Shown: positions 13,101 to 25,078, counted from the stretch's first letter. The stretch: 26,155 nucleotides of DNA from Didymodactylos carnosus (GCA_905250885.1 CAJNOQ010002120.1:1-26155); one strand, 5' to 3'. The notes: a model not told the origin generated them from the sequence alone. Numbers and translations: made by a program.

Positions 13101-15938
13101 CGAACATCCCCGTTTGTTGGATGAAAAAGTCTAATAGATACATTGTAACACTGTGACAGTATCATTTCGATTTATTTAGAAAAAAAAATTTTTTTTGTTC
13201 ACTTGCGATATGTCAGTCCTAGAGAATATCCAGTTTGCCTGGTCTTGAAAACAGAGTGAAGACTTATTTACTTACAGGTGTCTGTTTCATGTTCTTTTTT
13301 ACTTGTTCTGGTTAGCTTCAAGATCAGAGCAAGAAAGTGATAAGATCAGACCAAGATAGTCTGTTTTTTTTACTGATACGACAAACAGTAAATCTTGGTC
13401 TGGTCTTGGTATTTTCTGAGAAACAGGCATCGGTCAGGTTCAAGACCAGAACCAGTTTTTTTCATAATCACCGTTTTGTTTTGCTACTTAGCAACGTAGT
13501 ATATGGTAACCATTAATTCTTCGAAAAATTTCTGCGCTGAACAAGAGATATTTAACGGCATTTCGAGCCGGATGGTTACATTGGAAGCTCTCTAGAGGGT
13601 CTTAGAAAACTTTCTGGGTTTCTACTGATTTCTGCGCAGTATGGACGGTTAGCGAGCAGCATACCTAATTTTTGAGCAACCCATCAGTTATTAGAAATTT
13701 TTCATATATATAACTTTTTCATATATAGAGCAAGCTCGCGGTCTTGATTTCTTTCTCTTATCAGGTGAAAAACAGATCCTGACCAGAAAAACAGGCAAGA
13801 ACTTTTTTTACTTACAGGTGCCTGACCTCTAGAGAAGTCACTATTTTTTTCTCTAAGATTAATCTAGCACCGTTTTTAAAATTATTGAGTAGTACTAAAT
13901 TATCTTGATCAAATTACTTATCTATAATTGAGAAAGCTATGTGAAATTCGAGTTATTAAAGCGCTTTGATTACAGTTTGACTAAGCAAAATAGTGGAGTA
14001 AATTAATATTGAATTAGAGGGACTAGTCTATCAATTTACTTAGATTTAATCGTCTTTTGTGTCTCCATAATATTTAGCTTACGTTCTCGATGACATGCGT
14101 AGGTAAGAGACGAAGAAAAAAAGATAATATTACTGTTCAATGACAAACACCACGATAAATACTCACGAAATCAATTATTTTCACGAATTTTATAAAACAA
14201 CCCTTCGTTTTATAAAGCACATGTTCGCACTCTTTGACAAACGGCTTTAAAGTCAATAAACACTTTTGATCTTTATATGCTTAGCATATTAAAAATTCAG
14301 TCAGTGCTTATGAGCGCTTACACATTCCTTGCTATAAGATTTTACGTAGTGGGAAGAATCTAGTGGCGTATCCAAGGGAGTGCATGGGGGGGGTTGAGCA
14401 CCCCCACCGACTTTTTCCTGGTTACGCCACTAGAAGAATCTCGCTCAAACTAATGCTTGAACCATAACATCCACAAAAATTGAAGATGTGTCATATTTTC
14501 ATTTTCTATATTTCTTTTCGAAGATCAAATATCATTGAGATACTAAATGGTCAACGCAATATGCAGGCCCATATCAAATTTTTTTATTACTTCTCTTCTT
14601 CAGTCCTAAGAGAAAAACAGAAATTAATGAAGTCCCTTGTTAATTATAAAAAAATCCACAATAAATAAATCCAATTGACTTTTATGCACTCTTACATTCA
14701 GTTGCAGATATTTCAGCAAATAGAAATGCTGTTATACGGTTGATAGAGTGTGTATTTTTTGCTTCATCATAAAGAGACCGAGTCAAATACTTTTACTTCG
14801 AATAAACTTATTTCTTGCTTTGTCTACTTGAATTAAAATTGGGATTGCTTTTAGTTTTGCTAAAATATTCTTCAAAAACGTAACTTTTAACACTAAAATC
14901 ATTTCGGTGATGAAAAATTGATTGTTACTACCACCTCTCAGCTTTATGGCTTTTATACAATGAGTAGAGGCATGCGTTCTTTATACTATACGTAAACTTT
15001 TATATCATCTAAAACAAAATGTTATCTGTACGTATTGTTATTTTTTCTAAATGAAACAAAACACACTGATGAGAAATATGAATAGATTTTACAAGATTTA
15101 TCATCGTTCGCTCTTTGAATGAACATTTTAACGGAACAATTGACATGAAAAAATAAACGGGAAAAACTTCATTTATTATCATCGTTCCAATTCAAAGATG
15201 AAGGAAATCACATCATTTAGAAATTCAAGCATAAAAAATCTATTATCTAAGAGTTGATTTTTTTTATTTTTGAATAAATAATAAATGATTTTACAAATTT
15301 TAAAATGAAATGCTTTAATGAATAGACAACGTCTTGATTATGATTTTAACGCCTCTAGAATACATGTTTTTGTATGCATTGTACACTAATAAATTTCTTT
15401 TGTAATGCACAAAATAATCGAGATCAGATCATTTTCGATAAAAGTCCACATTTATCAAAGAAAAACTTCCACATTTTGAAATATAGACTTTGAGTGCATG
15501 ACAAAGAACGATAAAGAGAAAACTTTAAAAAATGTCTCTATCATTTCCTAGATTTACGGAACTAGTGTGATTTTACAACATTCCAATGCTTTTTGTAGTG
15601 GTTATCAGACGAAAACAGAAAAATTCCGTCTTCCATATTGGATAATTAAACATTTTAGACTGAAATTTTTATTCACATGATAGACTTTAACCTGTGAAAA
15701 TCTGGTTTAAATTTGTTCCACAGTTTAAAAATTAAGGCCTTTAATGAGGTTCGTTTTTTATGATTCCAGCATTCAGCTACTATCTACTATCTGTATTTAG
15801 TTGTGAATATCTTTAAAATTGACTATTTATTGTGTCTATATTTTAGCAATCGTCCCTATCGAATATTTCAGTGATGGCCGAAATGGTGGTGGAAAACCGA
15901 TTAAAACTGGCGGTTTAAATGAAGAAAATCGTGTTTAA
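10166..15938 (+). CDS. Ammonium transporter, Amt/AMT type (13 exons, 525 aa)
   Basis: Exons: 10166-10241, 10305-10394, 10462-10758, 10819-10892, 10957-11085, 11150-11327, 11386-11459, 11521-11659, 11719-11861, 11930-12056, 12125-12154, 12210-12338, 15847-15938. All junctions are GT-AG and the phases close to 1578 nt. The product is a polytopic membrane channel-type transporter for ammonium. Family hallmarks: YTLIESGGVRSQN (31-43), WIFGYAFAFG (63-72), AFAERCRVP near 136-144, HWMWG (163-167), DYGGS from D180, DDPVET..VHIGGG (345-357), and a tail-proximal GIDLFQHGEPAYA as in metazoan AMTs. Compared with E. coli AmtB, the conserved Asp (D180), pore Trp (W166) and second pore His (H354) are present. 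The first pore His is replaced by Phe (F188), the lower gate Phe by Leu (L238), and the recruitment Ser by Ala (A242). The start is the only ATG in frame before the first membrane helix. Introns are about 58 to 68 bp except the last (3508 bp). Confidence 0.93.
12463..12508. repeat. Tandem duplication, 2 x 23 bp
   Basis: Two exact adjacent copies (12463-12485 and 12486-12508), each starting CTTTTTGGTCGAAAG, close to the donor end of the long intron. Confidence 0.9.
12911..13050. repeat. Imperfect palindrome of about 140 bp
   Basis: About 12911-12965 pairs with about 13000-13050 in inverted orientation. Shared blocks include GTCGAG/CTCGAC, the AAAAGTGAAGTG-type block and GGTGCT/AGCACT. A related fragment (TATTGAGTAGTACTAAATTATCTTGATC-like) recurs around 13886-13910, which suggests a dispersed family. 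Confidence 0.6.
13239..13449. repeat. Nested inverted-repeat cluster (GGTCTTG/CAAGACC words)
   Basis: CTGGTCTTGAA at 13239-13249 faces TTCAAGACCAG at 13439-13449. Inside, GATCAGACCAAGAT and a copy of CTTGGTCTGGTCTTGG lie in opposite orientation. The motif TTACTTACAGGTGTCTG at about 13270-13287 recurs as TTACTTACAGGTGCCTG at about 13807-13823. This looks like decayed copies of one mobile repeat. Confidence 0.5.
14353..14440. mobile_element. 72-bp hAT-like MITE with 8-bp target duplication
   Basis: The element 14361-14432 begins TAGTGGCGTATCC and ends in the complement of TAGTGGCGTAACC (12 of 13 matched). It carries a G-run facing a C-run and is flanked on both sides by the same 8 bp, GAAGAATC (14353-14360 and 14433-14440). 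Eight-base target duplications and short TIRs are characteristic of hAT transposons. At 72 bp it is a minimal non-autonomous relic. It lies in the last intron of the ammonium transporter gene. Confidence 0.85.
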
Positions 15939-18166
15939 TTAAAAAAAATGAGAATTATAATTAAATATATTCAACAGTAAAAGATTAATGAATAATATCA
16001 TCATTTCATTAAAATAGTGGGCAAAACAGTTATTGTTGTTATTATTATTATTATTCATAAGAATAATAATTATTACATCTTCTCTTTGTGCTTTTTGTTT
16101 GTTTTTGTAAACCAGATATAAAAAAAAAATTTTTTCTCGTTCATTCTTGTCTATATGTGTTACAGTATCTATAGTTATAATATTTGTGTTTTGTTAGAAT
16201 AGCTTGAATATAAGAAAAGCTTTATGTTTTTTTTTTTCTATAGCGATTCAACAGTATTGGTTTTGATTTTATTCTTTCTTCTTCCTCTGCTCTGTATGTA
16301 TATGTATGTGTATGTTAGTCTTTGATAATGACAATCAAACCATCCCATTCAGCGATAATCAGCACATATACACAGTTTAAACTTTTCTTCTCTCCTTTTT
16401 TTTGTGGTATAAGCATTACAAATTTAGCATATTTCATTTTGGTTTCAAGAATTTAAATCTGTTTTGTATGTGTACACGTTCTCTCTCGCTCTCTCTCGTT
16501 CGTTTTCTCCTTTTTGAAAATGATCGAGTTAACCTTGAATGATGTACATTTCCTTAACAATGCGAGGAAAGTATATTAAATAAAAAATCAGAACTCATAA
16601 TGTTCAATAGTGTTATCTATCCGTATACACTTTATCTCTCTGTATTTTTTTTTTTTTGTTTCTATCCATCTCTATTATGTTTTGTCTTTTTGTCTTTTTG
16701 CTCAAGTTGTGTGTTTAGGTGTGCATGAATCGCTTTTTTTTTTGCTAAAATAAATGTGAAATGTTTAAAAACAACAATTGGCATTTGTCTGCTGGATGTT
16801 TGTGTTTTCTGACAAAACTGTTCTTTTTTGTCATCGTTGCACATGATGCTTTACAGTTTGTTTGCTTTATTATTCTCTCGTTATATTTTCTCTTCTCGTG
16901 TTTCTTTCTTTATTTGAAAGACAAAGTATATATTGTCGTTTTGCTTGATTTTTTTAATTTAAACGTTTATACAAGGATCAAGACACTTATTGATATATGG
17001 TATAGTGATTACTAAAAGTTTTTGTCAGATTTAACACTAAGCCAACTTCAATTTATTACATTATTTAAATATTCGTATACGCTATTTCACAAGAAGATGA
17101 ACAATTTTGTTATATTAGATAAAAATGACACACCTTCTAACGTTGTCGACTTTTATAGAATATGTTGACGTTTTGATATAATCGATTTTTTCGTGCTTTA
17201 TTCATATATTAAAACTAATAATAATATTATTGTTCTAAATGCAAAAACATGCATCAATCAGTTCTAACAATTAAATGATGCTCAAAAGATTAAGAAGAGC
17301 GCGTTGAGTAATTACAAAAGAATTGTATCTAAAAAGAATGTCTTATTCAATCTTCTTTGATGAGTCGAAGTATTGCAACATCGTCTTTAAATAAGATTTG
17401 AAATCGGACTCCCTTTTATTTACTCGTTATTTCATCTAAAAAACTGCCACTCTTTTTTCTTAAAAAGTTAACAATTTAAAGAGATTCCATGGAAATTCTC
17501 TAAAATTTGCTGATATCTGATATCAAATTGACAGAAACTGCATAAAACTTTCAAGAGACTTCAGAATAATCAATTTTGTTGTTGTCTCTAAGTAAAGTGG
17601 TGGAACAAAGAAGTTTCATAGTTGTCGAGGATATCGAAGTATCTATTTCCGGATTATTTTTAGAATAATTTTAAGTTCATAAATGACACGAACCATAAAA
17701 AGTTTATCTCACATTTTGATACTGATTTTTTTGCTATAAATATCAAGATCTCTTTCATAAAAGATGGTATTATCATATTGTGACAAAACTAGTATTGATC
17801 AAATGAAAATATTCAATTAGACAAAAGGTATAAAATTTAATCTATATACCTAAATAAGAAATAACAACGCAATTTATGTAACAAGTCTCCAACGCAGTAT
17901 AAAAGAAATATATTACAAAAACTAATATTTACTATTTTTTTAATTAACAACTTCAATATTTTATCAACAATAATTAGTTTGCATATTCGATTCTTCATTT
18001 AAATGTTCACGTATCAATTAATAATCAATCCTACTAAAATTTTTCAAGATAACACAGATAATAAAAACTGTTCTTCTTCTACATCCCACATCCAATAAAG
18101 AATTCTTCTTGAGTTCCAGATAACAATAAATAATAGTCGAGAAATTATAGAAACCAAATTTTGTAT
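15939..18166. other. 3' flank of the ammonium transporter and intergenic DNA
   Basis: No gene supported. A strong hairpin-forming ATT/AAT tract lies at about 16035-16075, soon after the stop. Further on are T-rich runs and candidate poly(A) signals. ORFs at 16662-16844 (-) and 16761-17015 (+) lie in T-rich low-complexity DNA and look like chance. Confidence 0.5.
16579..16584 (+). terminator. Candidate poly(A) signal for the ammonium transporter
   Basis: AATAAA about 640 nt after the stop codon. Another lies near 16748. Neither can be confirmed without transcripts. Confidence 0.3.
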
Positions 18167-18540
18167 GTTTCGATCAGAGATGGACGAGTCCGAGTCGACT
18201 CGAGTCGCATTGTCTTTGACTCGGACTCCGACTCGAGGTGAAAGACTCGATCAATTTGATAAACTGATCCGAGTCACTTACAAGTCAGCCATGTGCAACT
18301 TGGGATTGTTATGACGGTGTTTATTATATTTTTTACGTACCAGAAGAGAGAGAGATTTGAGAATATTCTAAGTAGAACATCGCGTCACAGGAGAGGTTTG
18401 AAGAACTGTCCTTGGAAAAATGAATCAGGAGGAAGTTTTCCTGTAGAAAATGACTCAAAGTGACTCGAGTCAATTTTTGATGCGATTCGGACTCGACTCA
18501 GACACGAAAAAGTGGTGACTCGCCCATCTCTGGTTTCGAT
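18167..18540. mobile_element. 358-bp hAT-like MITE with 8-bp target duplication
   Basis: The element 18175-18532 has terminal inverted repeats starting CAGAGATGGACGAGTC (left) and CAGAGATGGGCGAGTC (right arm, complement), 15 of 16 identical. It is flanked by perfect copies of GTTTCGAT at 18167-18174 and 18533-18540. Subterminal regions are rich in GAGTC/GACTC words, including GAGTCGACTCGAGTCG. The 8-bp duplication and short TIRs fit the hAT superfamily. It encodes no transposase; a 92-codon minus-strand ORF partly inside it looks incidental. Confidence 0.88.
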
Positions 18541-19677
18541 AAGGTAATTCAGAGTGTGAGGATAAAACGGAAAGTGCATGTCACATGTGACTGAATATGT
18601 TAGTGTATTGCTTATTCTTTTTGATAGATGCATTGAAAATTTATGATAATAACTATCGTACATATATGGGAATTATATGGCATAATCATGGCTGTATGTT
18701 CCAGTGGTTGGATTATAGAAGTACGACACTTCAAGAAAGATGGATCATTCGGGTACAATCTGCCGTTGTGAAATAGGACTTTACGGCTTGGGAACATAAA
18801 ATGACGTCTCAATGAGATGCTTTTTTCGACATCCATGATTTATTCACGTGTCTTCGCTCTGTTCAATTTGTTTTAAACATTCTGTCTTTAGGAATTTTCT
18901 GATAGATTAAAGAATGGAGAATCATTTGAGATATTCTACAAAGTTGTGATTTTTCGTAGTAAAAATAGACCATCAATGTTAAATTTACTGTAAAACGAAA
19001 AAACCATGATGGCGTAACGAAGACACTTTTTTTATAACAGCTTTTTTTCGTAATGCCAGCCATCTTGAGTATAATTTCAGAACAACTTAATCAAAGACGT
19101 TCCAACTTTCAGATCAGATTTGGACGATTTGAAATGCACAAAATGGTGTAAAAATTAAATCTCTTGTTCACCTATTTTCTAAGAAAAACAAAAAAAGATT
19201 GTAACCGAGTCGTAATGCGCTTGCGCTTGTCTAAGCCGTTCAGTTTAATGTGGAAACGCAAGAGAATTTTGTAAGATGCTTCAAATTGATATCCATATAT
19301 TCGATATATGTAATTGCGATATAGGTGTGAAATGAGTGGAATGAGTACGAAACATGTCTTCATACTTGATTATATTTATCCGTATCCTATTCAATTTCAA
19401 TTCATACCATATATTATCTAATAGCGAACACCAACGTTTGTTAATAACCAGTCTATATATACATGTATATATTCGTTCACATCTATATCATTAACAGTCA
19501 TACCAATTTTAAATAAAAAACAAAAAATATGAAAATGTTCAGTTATTAATCATTTCCATCTTGTTTTTATTCAATAACAATGGATCAAATACTATGTCTT
19601 TTGTGTCAACACAGATTAATTTACAACATAGTAAAATATTTTTTTTGATAGAATCTATATGAATTCAAAATTTTGAG
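18541..19677. other. Intergenic DNA with a weak palindrome, no gene seen
   Basis: Several 60-75 codon minus-strand ORFs occur but none shows a recognisable domain. At 19008-19064, GATGGCGTAACGAA faces TTCGTAATGCCAGCCATC, a short imperfect palindrome resembling the end of an old element. Confidence 0.4.
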
Positions 19678-19797
19678 AGCCAATCCAGATTGGCCTATCC
19701 TTTCGAAAATGTCGAAATACAAGATAGTCAAACTTCAACACATGCATGGGTTAATGCTCAGGTCGCGGGCTTTTCACTTCAAGCACATATTTTGTAA
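19678..19797 (+). pseudogene. Possible prolyl-oligopeptidase N-terminal fragment
   Basis: A 39-codon frame without ATG ends at TAA 19795-19797 and includes FENVEIQDSQTSTHAWVNAQ. This resembles the N-terminal block of S9 prolyl oligopeptidases, where a Leu-Glu-Asn/Asp stretch is followed by Ser-x-x-Thr-x-x-Trp-Val-x-x-Gln. The frame is closed upstream by a TGA and I see no continuation downstream or catalytic region. A decayed fragment or retrocopy scrap is the simplest reading. A second frame across the same DNA is also open, so chance remains possible. Confidence 0.35.
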
Positions 19798-20379
19798 AGT
19801 CCATTGAGCTTTATCGTATATATGAGATTTAACAAAGCGTCAGCATTTTCTCTAAAGGTTCTTACATGCAAAAAGTGTCTAATCTGCTTGCTCATAAGAG
19901 ATGCTAATTTTCTTTGTTCTGTGAAAACCCATAGTGTGAACAAACATTTTTTTACATATTCTTATCGAGAAGTTTTAGGTGTTCAAAGGAACTAATGGAT
20001 ATTTAATGAAAGACTTCTAAAACCTTATTTTAAAACTTTATATCAAATTAAAATTTAAAAATCAGAACAGATGATTATCAAAAATTTTAGTAGCCAAATA
20101 TATTCTCTATCTTACATACATATAACATATATATATATATATATATATATATGTTTACGTTTGTTCCCTAATCTTTTAACTATAAAATAATTTGAAAATG
20201 AGATAAAGTGATTTAGAATAATATTCGCTACTTTGTATTCCATTAAAGTGAACTGAACAATATAACAAAAAAAAACAAGAAGATAAATACAAAGTTTAAT
20301 GATGTAGACAACATTAACCTTTTTTAATTTTGTCTAATTAATCATCAGTATCATTTGTGGCTGGTACTGGGTTCTGTTC
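19798..20379. other. AT-rich spacer with (AT)n tract
   Basis: No supported gene. A 63-codon ORF at 19804-19995 shows no family features. An (AT)n microsatellite lies at 20127-20152. On the minus strand, the bases just beyond the candidate stop at 20380 stay in frame as EQNPVPATNDTDD before the next stop, which may be coincidence or an ancestral tail. Confidence 0.45.
20127..20152. repeat. (AT)n microsatellite
   Basis: 13 uninterrupted AT units. Confidence 0.9.
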
Positions 20380-22417
20380 TCAAATTGATAAATTATCAAG
20401 TTCTTCGTTCGCTTTATAAGTGGTATAATCTCTCGCAAAACAGACGTTGTACTGTTTATGACGTCTCGAAAATAAACTAAAACTGAACAGTTAGAATTAC
20501 TATTATAATTAAGAAAGTAAAATTGATATATTTATTATCGAAAATAATTTTATCAGATCAACAACCAAGTAGATATGAAAATTATATACAGATCTAATAA
20601 CGTAAATAATTTGACATTTTACCAATAATAATTCGAACAGTAGGTATCTGAATAAATGTGTCTTTCATTAATGATTTAGCACATTCTATAATATTCTTTC
20701 GTATTGTATGACTATCTTCCAATGTTGATGATGTTCGATATTGTTCAATATGTTCAATTAACCAATTGTCTGTCATTGCGGCAAAATCAACATCAAAACT
20801 TACAGGTGTTTGATGCATTGTCACATCACAACTATGCAAATATAATCCATTAATATTTGCTTGTTGTTCAATATCTGCTTTTGTTCTAGCATGTGTGTCA
20901 TATTTTAATTTTTTTCCATTATCATGAAAATAAATTGGATAATTACAATTTAACAATGCTTGATTTATATAAGAACGAGATATATTTAGATGATTTGTTT
21001 CTTCAAAATGAACTGTATCCGCATAAGAATGATACCATAATGTGTAGAGAAAATAACCATTTGGTTTTAACAATTTTGTAATAATAGGAAAAATTTCTTT
21101 CTCTGACATTAGATGCATTGAAGCATTACATAAAATAAATGTAAAGTAATGATGCGGTAAATCAGTGCTTGTTAAACAATCTTCAGCAGATATTTTCAAT
21201 GGATATAATTTTGGTAAATTTGTTCCATATTTCTTATGTAAATTTTCTATTGCTAATTGTAACATAGCCTCAGCTGGTTCAACAAGATACAAAGAATTTA
21301 TTTTTAATTTCTCAAGTAAAATAGATGAAACTAAACCACTTCCAGCAGCCAAATCGAGTACATTCATATCATTAGGAGATATATTTTGATGTGCTATGAC
21401 AAAATCGATTAGTCCCATACACATATCAGTGAATATTCTATAATTTTGAGTTAGTTTTTCGTAAGCCAAGGCACGTATATGCCATGATTCAATAGTTTTC
21501 GAACGTGACGTCATTATGTCACGATAAAAACATCTTGAACATATAAAAACAAGAGTATATTTCTAATAAATGGAAGATAAGTGAAAAGTAAGCTTCGTTT
21601 TAATGATAAATTTTGTTTTAGTATTACTTATTGTATGCATACTGCACTATTATAGTAATCGGATTGAAAATTTATTTTTGTTTCATACAAAGTAAGTAAA
21701 ACTTACTATTTCACTTTTAAATTTAGAAATAATGATTAATAAATCATTAAAAAATAATCTTTTTTTATTATTTGTATTCTATTTTATTTTATCACTTTCG
21801 AGAGAAGAAAAAAGTATAGATGAAATAGAAATATCAATTTCTTTTTGTCTAGTTCAAAAACATTATGCTCTGCATAGAAATGTTCAATTTGACAAAACGA
21901 TGAGAAGAAATTCTATTCCATTACAAAATACACAGTTGAAGATAACAAATAAGAAAAAAATCAAATGCATAATAAAAATACAGTAGAACTGAAAAAACCT
22001 AACATTGATAATGAATAACAGTGTAATAGAAAAAGAATGATATATTCTTTTTCATAAAATATTATTCGTCAATAGAACTTCAAAAGAGGAGAAAACAATG
22101 AAATGTAAATAAATGAATGATGATCTGGTCTTTACTTAAGAACATGGAATGTGTATCCCATACTCTCCGCGCTTAAATACAGTAAAGTATAAATAGTAAG
22201 AATATAGTAACAAAACATGAAGATAGTAGATAACAGTCAAGCTGTTTGAAACAACAATATATCGTGAAGTATAAATCAAAGGACAGTTAAAAAGATGAGT
22301 TAAATTGTTTTTATTTTAAAGAGTTCGTCGTTTTATTATTGATTTCCCATTGTATACAGTTTACTCACTGTTCGGCGAACGATAGATCATATTCATCTTC
22401 AATATCAGGAAAATTTT
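20380..22417 (-). CDS. Candidate two terminal exons of an unidentified gene (partial)
   Basis: On the minus strand a 49-nt exon (22417-22369) ends at a strong donor, GTGAGTAA. A 97-nt exon (20476-20380) follows a good acceptor, CAGTTTTAG. Their phases match exactly (2 then 1 nt) and the join reads DIEDEYDLSFAEH, then LFSRRHKQYNVCFARDYTT and on to NLSI and a TGA. The sequence is rich in charged residues, unlike random AT-rich translation. The acceptor of the 49-nt exon (ACTGTAAG) is weak, no earlier exon was found and no family is recognised. Another frame across the same junction is also open. If real, the 1.9-kb intron encloses the whole methyltransferase gene on the same strand. Confidence 0.3.
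20531..20536 (-). terminator. Candidate poly(A) signal for the methyltransferase
   Basis: AATAAA on the minus strand, about 58 nt past the methyltransferase stop, a typical distance. Confidence 0.5.
20594..21514 (-). CDS. Class I SAM-dependent methyltransferase, intronless (306 aa)
   Basis: A single uninterrupted frame. Rossmann-fold methyltransferase signatures appear in order: motif I VLDLAAGSG (52-60) for S-adenosylmethionine binding, an acidic residue at the end of strand beta-2 (LYLVEPAEAM, E79), ISAEDC (108-113), FTFILCNASMHLM (124-136) and the LLKPNGYFLYTLW block (148-160). The C-terminal half (about 165-306) has no motif I recognise and should hold substrate specificity, so small-molecule, lipid or protein substrates all remain open. 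The ATG at 21514 is followed by a short helical N-terminal region typical of such enzymes. Length is normal. The other two well-supported genes here are densely split, so the lack of introns hints at retroposition or horizontal acquisition, though codon use looks as AT-rich as the host. Confidence 0.9.
   Translation of the reverse strand: MTSRSKTIESWHIRALAYEKLTQNYRIFTDMCMGLIDFVIAHQNISPNDMNVLDLAAGSGLVSSILLEKLKINSLYLVEPAEAMLQLAIENLHKKYGTNLPKLYPLKISAEDCLTSTDLPHHYFTFILCNASMHLMSEKEIFPIITKLLKPNGYFLYTLWYHSYADTVHFEETNHLNISRSYINQALLNCNYPIYFHDNGKKLKYDTHARTKADIEQQANINGLYLHSCDVTMHQTPVSFDVDFAAMTDNWLIEHIEQYRTSSTLEDSHTIRKNIIECAKSLMKDTFIQIPTVRIIIGKMSNYLRY
21515..22368. other. Spacer between methyltransferase and kinase
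   Basis: AT-rich sequence that includes the weak small-ORF candidate described separately. No further gene seen. Confidence 0.4.
21732..21986 (+). CDS. Doubtful small ORF with hydrophobic N-terminus (84 aa)
   Basis: The ORF starts 218 bp from, and divergently to, the methyltransferase. The N-terminus has a basic/polar start then NNLFLLFVFYFILSLS, which could act as a signal peptide or anchor, followed by a Lys-rich tail. No family is recognised, and AT-rich DNA readily yields Phe/Leu/Lys-rich chance frames. An upstream frame (21603-21692) with a donor-like AA/GTAAGT does not splice into it in phase. Confidence 0.15.
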   Translation: MINKSLKNNLFLLFVFYFILSLSREEKSIDEIEISISFCLVQKHYALHRNVQFDKTMRRNSIPLQNTQLKITNKKKIKCIIKIQ

Positions 22418-22813
22418 CTTACAGTATGTACTATACAAAACTGAAGAGATTACGATTTCTTCTATCCGACATAGAGATTTTTTTTGATTTTTGTCGGTGA
22501 ACAAAAATTGGTGAGAAAAACAAAAACGACGGCTATTATGATAACAAAAATGAGTGAGAAAAAAAATGGAACAATGCGTTGTTACTTAATTAACATGAAA
22601 TTCGTTGTATTATTACTTTTTTTGTTAAAATAAATCACTGTTGTACATACGAATTGAAAGGAATGAAAAATCAACTAGTAATATTTGATATATATAAACG
22701 TATAAATAGATCGAAATAACCTCAATGCCCTAGAAACAGATCATGAGTGAAACGAACGACATAGTAGCGCAAAACAAAATAAATACGATTCGCGATACAA
22801 AATTGTTTAAGGT

Positions 22814-22819
22814 TTTATT
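22814..22819 (-). terminator. Candidate poly(A) signal for the kinase
   Basis: AATAAA on the minus strand, about 83 nt after the stop at 22902-22904. Confidence 0.45.
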
Positions 22820-22901
22820 CGATTTGGACGGTCAAAACTTAACAACGCCATCTCTTCTGGAAAGCACCGGATGGCTCTTAGAAAGCGACTGTAATTTACA
22901 T

Positions 22902-25078
<2,177 letters not shown>

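Larger units (their letters stand above)
12339..15846 (+). other. 3.5-kb last intron of the ammonium transporter gene
   Basis: Donor G/GTATGTTA and acceptor TTTTAG/CA join phase-1 ends, giving an in-frame 30-residue tail (ending NEENRV) and a stop. The intron is over 50 times longer than the others in the gene. It holds a 23-bp tandem duplication, an imperfect palindrome, a cluster of diverged inverted repeats and a 72-bp hAT-like element, so it appears to have grown by insertions. No nested gene was seen. A shorter isoform ending within the intron is possible. Confidence 0.75.

Noticed and set aside
18612..18836. 74-codon minus-strand ORF with mixed composition
   Set aside because: No recognisable family, no splice context, and no neighbouring exon found.
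21603..21692. 30-codon plus-strand frame with hydrophobic start and a GTAAGT donor, as a first exon for the ORF at 21732
   Set aside because: Donor after 21691 and acceptor before 21727 leave incompatible phases; the spliced frame meets a stop within a few codons.
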